DNA of 16,834 nt from Actinomycetes bacterium (GTDB taxonomy: Bacteria > Actinomycetota > Acidimicrobiia > Acidimicrobiales > RAAP-2). The position numbers and the translations under genes were made by a program. Positions 8,547 through 14,428 of the stretch are shown here, in pieces; position 1 is the first letter of the stretch, and every line of letters starts with the position of its first letter. The notes beneath the pieces were generated by a model. The model made no database searches, had not been told where the DNA came from, and saw nothing but the letters and a program-made list of their open reading frames with translations. Where the stretch lies: the NCBI GenBank assembly GCA_021795095.1, contig JAJYPU010000027.1, positions 1 to 16,834 of the forward strand, given 5' to 3'.

Positions 8547-9983
8547 GTGGGACTCGTCGTCCTCGACAGCGTTCTCGTCGACCTGACGCTGCGCGTAGAA
8601 CAGCTCCCAGAGCGCGGTGGCGACGTACGCAGTTCCCGGTCTTCGTTGTCCACCGGCGGCGGCTTCAACGTACTCGCGGCCGCTTCGCGCCAGGGTTTGG
8701 ACGCCCGATACGGCGGGCGGCTCGGTCACGGTCCCTTCGCCGAGATTGCCCGTGCGAGCCTGGATGCAGAGGGGATTGCCCACGGGCCGCTGGAGGGCGA
8801 TGACGACCTCGGTGTCTGCGTCGTGGTCGTCGACGCTGACGGCGAACGGACCTTCATGACGGCGCCCGGCGCCGAGCTCAGCCTGGGCACATCCTCCCTG
8901 GCCGAACTCGACCTCGGGTCCGGCGACTATCTCTATCTCTCCGGGTACAACCTCGCGCACCCGGAACTCGCGGCGGTCATCGCGCCGTGGGTGCACACGA
9001 TCCCCGACGAGGTCGTCGTGGCCTTCGACCCGGGCGCGCGGTTCAGCGACGCAGCGCCGGCCGTGCTCGACGACGTGCTCGAGCGCACCGATTGGCTGCT
9101 CGCGAGCGCGAGCGAGTGTCGTGCGCTCGCGGGCGAAGCGGGGCTCGAAGCGGCGACGCGCACCCTGCTCGGGCGGGTGCGCGCGGGCGTGGTGGTCCAC
9201 GACGGGCCGGCCGGCTGTCTGGTTGGCGCCGACGGCGAGGTGATCCGGGTCGCGGGCTACGACGTGACGACTGTCGACACCAACGGGGCGGGGGACGCGC
9301 ACAACGGTGTCTTTCTCGCGGGGCTGGCGGCCGGGCTCTCGGCGCGCGACGCGGCGCGGCGCGCCAACGCTGCGGCCGCGATCGCGATCGAGTCGTTCGG
9401 TCCGGCACAGGCCCCCACGCGCGAGCGACTCGACGCCTGGCTCGAAGCGAGGTCCTGGGCCGTGACTGGCCAGGCACGATGCAATACGGGCGCCGCAGCC
9501 CCGATCGACGATGGAGGTGTGATGAAGGCGTTTCAGGACTACTACCCCGAGCACCTGGCCCACTGCTACGGCTGTGGGCGATTGAACGAGCACGGCTATC
9601 AAGTCAAAACGGTGTGGGACGGCGACGAGAGCCTCACGTCCTTCACTCCAGCCGCCTTCCACACGGCGATTCCCGGCTTCGTCTACGGCGGACTCTTGGC
9701 CTCTCTGATCGACTGTCACAGCACGGGCACGGCCGCCGCCGCCATGTACCGCGACGAGGGTCGAGACATGGACTCGCTCCCGGCGTTGCGTTTCGTCACT
9801 GGTTCGCTCTACGTGCGCTACGCCGCAGCGACCCCGCTCGGACCGACGCTCCAGATCCGAGGCCGCGTGCGCGAGATCAAGGGTCGCAAGGTGACGATCG
9901 CCTCGACGCTGTGGGCGGGGGACGAGCCGACGGTGACCGGTGAGGTCGTGGCCATCCAGATGCCCGACGATTTTGGCCAGTAA
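8547..9983 (+). CDS. PfkB-family sugar kinase read in frame into a PaaI-like thioesterase (478-codon ORF)
   Basis: From GTG 8547, residues about 1-305 form a ribokinase/PfkB fold: VLDSVLVDLTLRVEQLP at the start, STGGGFNVLAAASRQG (sugar-binding signature), and VDTNGAGDAHNGVF with catalytic base D250. The kinase should phosphorylate a sugar or nucleoside with ATP; its substrate is unknown. The reading frame continues without a stop through a linker of about 20 residues that resembles intergenic DNA (8 of 25 codons end in A/T, unlike the flanks) into a complete hotdog thioesterase domain from residue 326. That domain has its own ribosome binding site and ATG and is also listed separately. So this is either a true fusion, or two genes whose intervening stop has been lost or frameshifted. 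It starts 2 nt after the hydrolase stop with no ribosome binding site between, suggesting translational coupling. Confidence 0.8.
   Translation: MGLVVLDSVLVDLTLRVEQLPERGGDVRSSRSSLSTGGGFNVLAAASRQGLDARYGGRLGHGPFAEIARASLDAEGIAHGPLEGDDDLGVCVVVVDADGERTFMTAPGAELSLGTSSLAELDLGSGDYLYLSGYNLAHPELAAVIAPWVHTIPDEVVVAFDPGARFSDAAPAVLDDVLERTDWLLASASECRALAGEAGLEAATRTLLGRVRAGVVVHDGPAGCLVGADGEVIRVAGYDVTTVDTNGAGDAHNGVFLAGLAAGLSARDAARRANAAAAIAIESFGPAQAPTRERLDAWLEARSWAVTGQARCNTGAAAPIDDGGVMKAFQDYYPEHLAHCYGCGRLNEHGYQVKTVWDGDESLTSFTPAAFHTAIPGFVYGGLLASLIDCHSTGTAAAAMYRDEGRDMDSLPALRFVTGSLYVRYAAATPLGPTLQIRGRVREIKGRKVTIASTLWAGDEPTVTGEVVAIQMPDDFGQ
9522..9983 (+). CDS. PaaI/hotdog-fold thioesterase, probable independent start inside the kinase ORF
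   Basis: 153 residues from ATG 9522, preceded by GGAGG at 9513-9517. The protein begins MKAFQDYYPEHLAHCYGCGR and continues through RLNEHG, IPGFVYGGLLASLIDCHSTG and VTIASTLW. This is the N-to-C layout of stand-alone PaaI-family hotdog thioesterases, which hydrolyse acyl-CoA thioesters. Stand-alone relatives start at this methionine, which supports a separate gene. The usual HGG of the active-site helix reads YGG here. The upstream kinase reads into it in the same frame with no stop, so the product may exist both free and as the C-terminus of a fusion. Acyl substrate unknown. Confidence 0.7.
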   Translation: MKAFQDYYPEHLAHCYGCGRLNEHGYQVKTVWDGDESLTSFTPAAFHTAIPGFVYGGLLASLIDCHSTGTAAAAMYRDEGRDMDSLPALRFVTGSLYVRYAAATPLGPTLQIRGRVREIKGRKVTIASTLWAGDEPTVTGEVVAIQMPDDFGQ

Positions 9984-9993
9984 GTCGACCTCG

Positions 9994-10007
9994 CGACCGA
10001 AGGGTCG
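9994..10007. terminator. Small hairpin between convergent genes
   Basis: CGACC (9994-9998), loop GAAG, GGTCG (10003-10007), in the 26-nt gap between the thioesterase and the TrmO-like gene. The stem is short and there is no T-tract, so it is at best a weak bidirectional terminator. Confidence 0.25.
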
Positions 10008-10009
10008 GG

Positions 10010-10468
10010 CTAGCGGTAGGTCTCGCCGAGCTCGTCGCTCCACGACGGCGTCGAGAGCGTGCCGCGCGGGACGCTCCACTGGAACACCGGCTTGATGTCG
10101 AGTACGGGCGTCCCGTCGATACCGTCGAGGCCGCGTACGGTGAAGGACCGCTCGCTGAGGCTCTCGATCGGCAGGGTCGTCAACAGCAGTCGGTTCGGGC
10201 GGTCCTTGTTACGTTGGGCGAAGACGCCCACGTCGGGCCAGTTCGGGTTGCCCCGAGGACGTCGATGCCACGGCGCTGGCGGCACGTCTTCGGCCCAGTC
10301 CGCGAAGAAGATTAGTTCGACGTGCGAGAACGTATCGAGGCCGTGCAACGCCTCGCTGGGGACGTCCGCCGCGAGTTCGACCGTGCTGAGCACGTCGTCC
10401 CAGTTATCGTCGAGCGCTTCGCTCCGGTCGTTGCGGATGTAGGCGATCGCCCGTACGGAGTAGTCCAT
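10010..10468 (-). CDS. TrmO/TsaA-like (UPF0066) putative SAM-dependent methyltransferase
   Basis: 152 residues with the TsaA/TrmO beta-barrel pattern: a start like YSVRAIAYIRNDR, FSHVELIFFADWAE, the core PDVGVFAQRNKDRPN and the signature GIDGTPVLDIKPVF. TrmO of E. coli methylates the N6 of threonylcarbamoyl-adenosine 37 in tRNA. The usual RSPxRPNPIGLS core is changed here to QRNKDRPNRLLLT, as in a divergent subgroup, so tRNA methylation is uncertain. The ATG at 10468 has no ribosome binding site, but a TAGATT -10 element lies 6 nt upstream, suggesting a leaderless message. The gene is divergent from thymidine kinase across 70 bp and convergent with the thioesterase. Confidence 0.82.
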   Translation of the reverse strand: MDYSVRAIAYIRNDRSEALDDNWDDVLSTVELAADVPSEALHGLDTFSHVELIFFADWAEDVPPAPWHRRPRGNPNWPDVGVFAQRNKDRPNRLLLTTLPIESLSERSFTVRGLDGIDGTPVLDIKPVFQWSVPRGTLSTPSWSDELGETYR

Positions 10469-10474
10469 CGCCCC

Positions 10475-10480
10475 AATCTA
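10475..10480 (-). promoter_or_regulatory. -10 element TAGATT placed for a leaderless transcript of the TrmO-like gene
   Basis: On the minus strand TAGATT is followed by exactly 6 nt (GGGGCG) and then the ATG at 10468, the same geometry as at 7636-7648. The GGGG could instead be a poorly spaced ribosome binding site. Confidence 0.4.
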
Positions 10481-10511
10481 GACACCCCCCGGAGCGCGGA
10501 CGTCCGCGAAG

Positions 10512-10517
10512 TAAGGT
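10512..10517 (+). promoter_or_regulatory. Possible -10 element TAAGGT upstream of thymidine kinase
   Basis: Matches TANNNT 21 nt before the thymidine kinase ATG, implying a leader of about 15 nt that still includes the GGGGAAC ribosome binding site. No clear -35 hexamer. Confidence 0.3.
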
Positions 10518-10538
10518 GATTGCCCGGAATGGGGAACG

Positions 10539-11135
10539 ATGGCTGAGCTGACCTTCACGTACGGCACGATGGCGGCTGGCAAGTCCACCCTGGCGCTGCA
10601 GCTCTGCTGGCAACTGCGCCAGGGCCGCAGCGACGTCGCGCTGTGGACCTTCGGGGATCGCAGTGCGACGGGCATGGTGACCAGCCGTATCGGTATCGAG
10701 GCCGAGGCCGAAGCGGTGAACCCCGGCGCCGACCTGGGCGAGGCCGTAGAGAAACTACTAGCGCGCAACGTTCGGATCCTCGTCATCGACGAGGTGCAGT
10801 TCGCCAGCGCCGAGCAGGTGGACGAGCTCGCGCGCCTAGTCGACGACCACGACGTCGACGTGCACGCCTTTGGTCTCTCGTCGGACTTCCTCTTGAACAT
10901 CTTCCCGGGTTCGGCGCGTCTCTTCGCGATCGCGGACTGGGCTCACGAGTTGCCGCTCACGTCGTCGTGTTGGTGCGGGCGCCGGGGGCGGTGCAACGCG
11001 CGGGTCGTTGGCGGTGTGGTCGCCCGCTCGGGCGACCAGTTCTACTACGGTGACGTCGCCGCAGGAGACGTGCACTACGAGGTGCTGTGTCGGACCCACT
11101 ACCGGCTGGGCCAGCTTGCGCCGGCGGCAAACTAG
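10539..11135 (+). CDS. tdk: Thymidine kinase (type II, TK1-like)
   Basis: 198 residues, the usual size. It phosphorylates thymidine to dTMP with ATP in the cytoplasmic pyrimidine salvage route. P-loop GTMAAGKST (9-17), Walker B with catalytic glutamate VIDEVQF (D84, E85), FGLSSDF, and a zinc/lasso region with cysteines in SSCWCGRR (C144, C146) and LCRTHYRLG (C184, H187). The P-loop differs from the common GPMFSGKS but resembles actinobacterial enzymes. ATG 10539 follows GGGGAAC. The TAG stop overlaps the stop of the convergent pfkA gene by sharing a CTAG. Confidence 0.93.
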   Translation: MAELTFTYGTMAAGKSTLALQLCWQLRQGRSDVALWTFGDRSATGMVTSRIGIEAEAEAVNPGADLGEAVEKLLARNVRILVIDEVQFASAEQVDELARLVDDHDVDVHAFGLSSDFLLNIFPGSARLFAIADWAHELPLTSSCWCGRRGRCNARVVGGVVARSGDQFYYGDVAAGDVHYEVLCRTHYRLGQLAPAAN

Positions 11136-12163
11136 AAGAAGGCCGCGCAGAGGTCGTAGAGCTCACGCGGTACCCGGCGTTGGCCCTCGGCCACGACGGT
11201 GAGCGGTTGGAGCTCGATGCCCCCACCGCGAACGAGCGGGATCTTGCCGAAATCACCCGCGATGACCGCCTCGTAGGCGGCCGCGCCGACCCGCGTGGCC
11301 CAGATCCGGTCGTGTGCGGTCGGACTGCCACCGCGCTGGAGGTGACCGAGGACCGTGGTGCGGACTTCGAAGCCCCCGTGCTCGTCGATGCGTGACGCGA
11401 CGAACTGACCGACCCCGCGGGTCGCGAGCCGCACGCCGCGGACCCCTTCGGTGGAGAGCTCGCCGAGCTCGGTGCCCCCGAGCGTGCGCAGGTTGACCCC
11501 TTCGGCGACCACGACGATGGAGAAGGCGTTGCCCACGCTGCGACGTTTGACGAGGTGCGCGACAATGTCGTCCATCGTCATCGGGAACTCGGGGATGACG
11601 ATCAGGTCGGCGCCGCCGGCGAGGCCGCCGAGCGCCGCCACCCAGCCGGTCGCGCGACCCATGGTCTCGACCACCATCACGCGGTGGTGCGAGGCCGCGG
11701 TCGTGTAGAGGCGGTCGAGGGACTCGGCCACCAGGCTGATCGCGGTGTCAAAGCCGATGCAGTAGTCGGTGCCGAGCAAGTCGTTGTCGAGCGTCTTGGG
11801 CACGCCGACGACCGGTGCGCCGCGCTCGGCCAGCCAGTTGGAGATCCGCTGGGTCCCGTCGCCGCCGATGGCGACCAAGGCGTCGAGGTGCTCGCCGATG
11901 GTCGCAAGGACGGTGTCGCGGCCCCCGGCGGGATTGTCGAGGTCGTAGCGTGCGGTTCCGAGGATGGTGCCGCCGAGTCCGACGATGCCGCGGAAGTCAT
12001 CAGCGTTGAGTCGGCGGCCGGCGAAGGGTGTGGCGAGGCCGGACCAGCCGTTGGCGATGCCGATCACCTCATGGCCATCGCGCAGCGCCATCAGCCCGAT
12101 GGCGCGAATCGCCGCATTCAGCCCCGGCGCGTCGCCACCGGCGGTCAGGACCCCAATGCGCAT
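11132..12163 (-). CDS. pfkA: 6-phosphofructokinase (PfkA family)
   Basis: 343 residues, full length. It phosphorylates fructose 6-phosphate to the 1,6-bisphosphate, the committed step of glycolysis. Seen: GVLTAGGDAPGLNA (P-loop region, residues 4-17), GGDGT (100-104), PKTLDND (122-128) with catalytic base D126, ETMGRATGW, IPEFP and LGHLQRGGSPTAHDR. Two positions diagnose the phosphoryl donor. G103 in GGDGT is the ATP-type residue, whereas K123 in PKTLDND is the PPi-type residue; this mixed state is known in some PFKs, so ATP use is likely but not certain. The ATG at 12163 has GAGGGG upstream, and a TAAAGT -10 element is possible at 12192-12197. It diverges from pstB and overlaps the tdk stop by 4 nt. 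Confidence 0.93.
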   Translation of the reverse strand: MRIGVLTAGGDAPGLNAAIRAIGLMALRDGHEVIGIANGWSGLATPFAGRRLNADDFRGIVGLGGTILGTARYDLDNPAGGRDTVLATIGEHLDALVAIGGDGTQRISNWLAERGAPVVGVPKTLDNDLLGTDYCIGFDTAISLVAESLDRLYTTAASHHRVMVVETMGRATGWVAALGGLAGGADLIVIPEFPMTMDDIVAHLVKRRSVGNAFSIVVVAEGVNLRTLGGTELGELSTEGVRGVRLATRGVGQFVASRIDEHGGFEVRTTVLGHLQRGGSPTAHDRIWATRVGAAAYEAVIAGDFGKIPLVRGGGIELQPLTVVAEGQRRVPRELYDLCAAFF

Positions 12164-12191
12164 GTCCCCTCAATCGCTCGTCGTCCCCGTC

Positions 12192-12197
12192 ACTTTA
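12192..12197 (-). promoter_or_regulatory. Possible -10 element TAAAGT upstream of pfkA
   Basis: On the minus strand TAAAGT lies 28 nt before the pfkA ATG, allowing a leader that contains the GAGGGG ribosome binding site. No clear -35 hexamer. Confidence 0.28.
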
Positions 12198-12260
12198 GGC
12201 GAACCGAAGACCCGGTCCTCGTGACACCGCTACCGAGAAATGGCCCGGGCATTACGTCTC

Positions 12261-12290
12261 GTTCACCTGGCGTTCACCTGCGTTGTTTAC
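12261..12290 (+). promoter_or_regulatory. PHO box (PhoP/PhoB binding repeats) upstream of pstB
   Basis: Two perfect GTTCACC units start at 12261 and 12272, exactly 11 nt apart, with a degenerate third unit (GTTTACG at 12285). This matches the GTTCACC direct repeat units to which the actinobacterial phosphate-response regulator PhoP binds. It ends about 32 nt before the pstB ATG. It predicts induction of the pst genes on phosphate starvation. The region 12164-12321 otherwise holds only the pfkA and pstB promoters. Confidence 0.8.
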
Positions 12291-12321
12291 GCTCGTGGCA
12301 ACTCGTGAAGTGTGAGGGCAC

Positions 12322-13158
12322 ATGGAAGAAGTTGTCAGGCGCGACGTCGATTCGAAGCGGATCGCGTCAGTGCTCACTGAGCTCGACCCCGACGCCAATC
12401 GGCCGACCAACGTCATCGAGACCAACGGGTTGAACCTGCACTTCGGGGCCAAGGCGATTCTGAACGGTGTCAACATGGCCTTCGCCCGCGGGACGATCAC
12501 CGCACTCATCGGGCCCACCGGTTCGGGTAAGTCCACCTTCTTGCGCACGATCAACCGGATGAACGACCGGGTCTCCGGATTCCGCCACGAGGGTGACGTT
12601 CTGCTCGACGGACAGAGCATCTGGGCACCGTCCCAGGACCTGCTCGCCATCCGACGTCGCGTCGGCATGTTATTCCAGCGGCCCAACCCGTTCCCGATGT
12701 CGATCAAGGACAACGTGGTGGCGGGCGTGAGGGCGCACGGCATTGCCAAGGGCAAGCAGCTCGACGTGGTCGCCGAGATCCGTCTGCGCGAGGTCGGACT
12801 GTGGGACGCGGTCAAGGACCGGCTCAACGAGTCGCCCTATCGTCTCTCGGGGGGACAGCAACAGTTGCTCTGTCTCGCTCGCGCGCTCGCCGTGGGTCCC
12901 GAGGTCCTCTTGCTCGACGAGCCGACCTCGGCCCTCGACCCCCTCTCGACGGAGTCCGTCGAGAACTTGATGCGCACCCTCACCCCGGCGCTGACGCTGA
13001 TCGTGGTCACGCACAACCTGGGCCAGGCGCGCCGGGTCTCGGACAACACGATGTTTTTCTACGAGGGTCGTCTCGTGGAGCACGGACCGACGAGCCAGGT
13101 CTTCGATCACGCCCGTGAGACTGACACGGCGCGCTACGTGAATGGATTGATGGGTTAA
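12322..13158 (+). CDS. pstB: Phosphate ABC transporter ATP-binding protein PstB
   Basis: 278 residues; the ATPase that powers high-affinity phosphate import on the cytoplasmic face of the PstCA channel. Walker A GPTGSGKST (64-72; the common form is GPSGCGKST), Q-loop MLFQRPNPFPMSIKDNV (Q119), ABC signature LSGGQQQL (175-182), Walker B LLLDEPTSALDP (D199, E200) and H-loop VTHN (H231). The PNPFPxSIxDNV stretch is diagnostic for PstB rather than other ABC ATPases. About 25 residues at the N-terminus precede the usual start of the family. GAGGG before the ATG is the ribosome binding site. It lies first in the pst cluster, directly behind a PHO box, whereas pstB is usually last. Confidence 0.93.
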   Translation: MEEVVRRDVDSKRIASVLTELDPDANRPTNVIETNGLNLHFGAKAILNGVNMAFARGTITALIGPTGSGKSTFLRTINRMNDRVSGFRHEGDVLLDGQSIWAPSQDLLAIRRRVGMLFQRPNPFPMSIKDNVVAGVRAHGIAKGKQLDVVAEIRLREVGLWDAVKDRLNESPYRLSGGQQQLLCLARALAVGPEVLLLDEPTSALDPLSTESVENLMRTLTPALTLIVVTHNLGQARRVSDNTMFFYEGRLVEHGPTSQVFDHARETDTARYVNGLMG

Positions 13159-13173
13159 TTCGAGTTTTTCGAA
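13159..13173. repeat. Palindromic AT-rich stem-loop after pstB
   Basis: TTCGA (13159-13163), GTTTT, TCGAA (13169-13173), starting directly after the pstB stop. The 5-bp stem is too weak for a confident terminator, but it is the most AT-rich spot in the locus and could reduce read-through into pstS. Confidence 0.25.
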
Positions 13174-13194
13174 ATTACGCAGAAATCAGTTTGC

Positions 13195-13223
13195 TCTCAC
13201 CGCTGGGACACACGTAGTTCACT
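13195..13223 (+). promoter_or_regulatory. Degenerate PHO box upstream of pstS
   Basis: Three imperfect repeats in 11-nt register: TCTCACC (13195, 5 of 7 matches to GTTCACC), GGACACA (13206, 4 of 7) and GTTCACT (13217, 6 of 7). The regular spacing suggests a second, weaker PhoP site giving pstS its own promoter inside the cluster. Confidence 0.4.
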
Positions 13224-13266
13224 TGGGCTGCGTACCGTGACTCCATCACCTACTAGGAGGAATGTT

Positions 13267-14406
13267 GTGAAGTTGACTATTCGTACGAGCGTTCGACTCG
13301 CGTCGACGTTCGCGATCGCAGGGTCGATCGCCGTGGCGGGTCTGACGAGCGTCGCGACCGCCAGCACCAAGCACAAGGCCAAGGCCAAGTCCAAGCCGGT
13401 TGCCATGTTCACCGTGGAGAAGCCGGCACCGGCCAACCTCTCCGAGACCGGGAGCACCTTGCTCTACCCACTCTGGAACCTGTGGGCACCGGACTACCAG
13501 GCGGCCTACCCCAAGGTGACCGTCAGCACCGCCGGAACCGGTTCGGGTACCGGCATCGCCGACGCGGCGAGCGGCACCGTGAACATCGGCTCGTCTGACG
13601 CGTACCTGTCACCGACGACGCTCGCGAGCTCGCCCAACCTGTTGAACATCCCGCTCGCGATCTCCTATCAGGTGATCATGTACAACATCCCCGGCGTCAC
13701 GGCGCACCTCAAGTTGAACGGCACGGTCTTGTCCCAGATCTACCTCGGCAAGATCACGAACTGGAACGACCCGGCGATCGCGGCGCTCAACCCCAACGTG
13801 AAGATCCCGTCGTTGCCCATCGTGGCCCTGCACCGCTCCGACGGCAGTGGTGACACGTTCTTGTTCTCGCAGTACCTGGCGCGCCAGGACGGCTCCGAGT
13901 GGGGTTCGACCAACTACGGCACGACGGTCACCTGGCCCGCGATCAAGAACTCGTTGGCTGAGCAGGGAAACGGTGGCATGGTCTCGGGTTGCTCGGCGAC
14001 CCCCGGCTGCGTCGCCTACATCGGCGTGAGCTTTCTCACCCAGGGCCTCGGCGACGGCCTCGGCTACGCGCAGATGAAGAACGGCACCGGTCAGTACGTG
14101 ATGCCCACCACAAAAGCGGTCGCGGCTGAAGCGACGGGGTACACGAAGATCACCCCCGCCAACGGCACGATCTCGATGATAAACGGCCGCGTGAAGAACG
14201 GCTACCCGATCATCAACTACGAGTACGCGATCGTGAACAAACAGCAGTCGAACCCCGCGACCGCCCAAGCCGTTCGTTCGCTGCTCGAGTGGGCGATCAG
14301 CCCGAAGTTCGGCAACCGGAACCAGTACCTGAGCCAGGTCCGCTTCCTTCCGCTGCCCAACCGCGTGGCGGTGCAGTCCTTCAAGCAGATCCACAAGATC
14401 AAGTAG
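13267..14406 (+). CDS. pstS: Phosphate ABC transporter substrate-binding protein PstS
   Basis: 379 residues from GTG 13267, set by a strong AGGAGG at 13255-13260 with a 6-nt spacer; the in-frame GTG at 13237 lies upstream of that site. It captures phosphate outside the membrane for PstCA. A signal peptide spans about 1-32 (hydrophobic core then SVATA) with a likely SPase I cut after A32. Phosphate-binding motifs: [10 protein letters not shown] (60-69), GTGSGTG with following [18 protein letters not shown] (D111), and [12 protein letters not shown] (R190, S191, D192). There is no lipobox cysteine, unlike most actinobacterial PstS lipoproteins, and a lysine-rich stretch KHKAKAKSK follows the cut site. 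The gene has its own leader with a degenerate PHO box, and stem-loops follow it at the pstC start, consistent with higher expression than the permease genes. Confidence 0.93.
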   Translation: MKLTIRTSVRLASTFAIAGSIAVAGLTSVATASTKHKAKAKSKPVAMFTVEKPAPANLSETGSTLLYPLWNLWAPDYQAAYPKVTVSTAGTGSGTGIADAASGTVNIGSSDAYLSPTTLASSPNLLNIPLAISYQVIMYNIPGVTAHLKLNGTVLSQIYLGKITNWNDPAIAALNPNVKIPSLPIVALHRSDGSGDTFLFSQYLARQDGSEWGSTNYGTTVTWPAIKNSLAEQGNGGMVSGCSATPGCVAYIGVSFLTQGLGDGLGYAQMKNGTGQYVMPTTKAVAAEATGYTKITPANGTISMINGRVKNGYPIINYEYAIVNKQQSNPATAQAVRSLLEWAISPKFGNRNQYLSQVRFLPLPNRVAVQSFKQIHKIK

Positions 14407-14428
14407 TTGGCGCAGGGTTGAGAGGAAC

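Noticed and set aside
8502..10079. A 525-codon open frame on the minus strand opposite the kinase-thioesterase region, longer than any annotated gene here
   Set aside because: It is rich in Arg, Gly and Val with no recognisable domain and mirrors the plus-strand genes, which have clear motifs. Long antisense frames are expected when third positions are almost all G or C.
8547..12163. A nucleotide or sugar salvage cluster made of the PfkB kinase, thymidine kinase and phosphofructokinase
   Set aside because: The genes are on alternating strands in separate transcripts with an unrelated gene between them; closeness alone does not support a pathway.
13532..13547. GAACCGGTTC palindrome inside pstS
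   Set aside because: A 10-bp palindrome within conserved codons of a glycine/threonine-rich motif; expected by chance and probably only coding.
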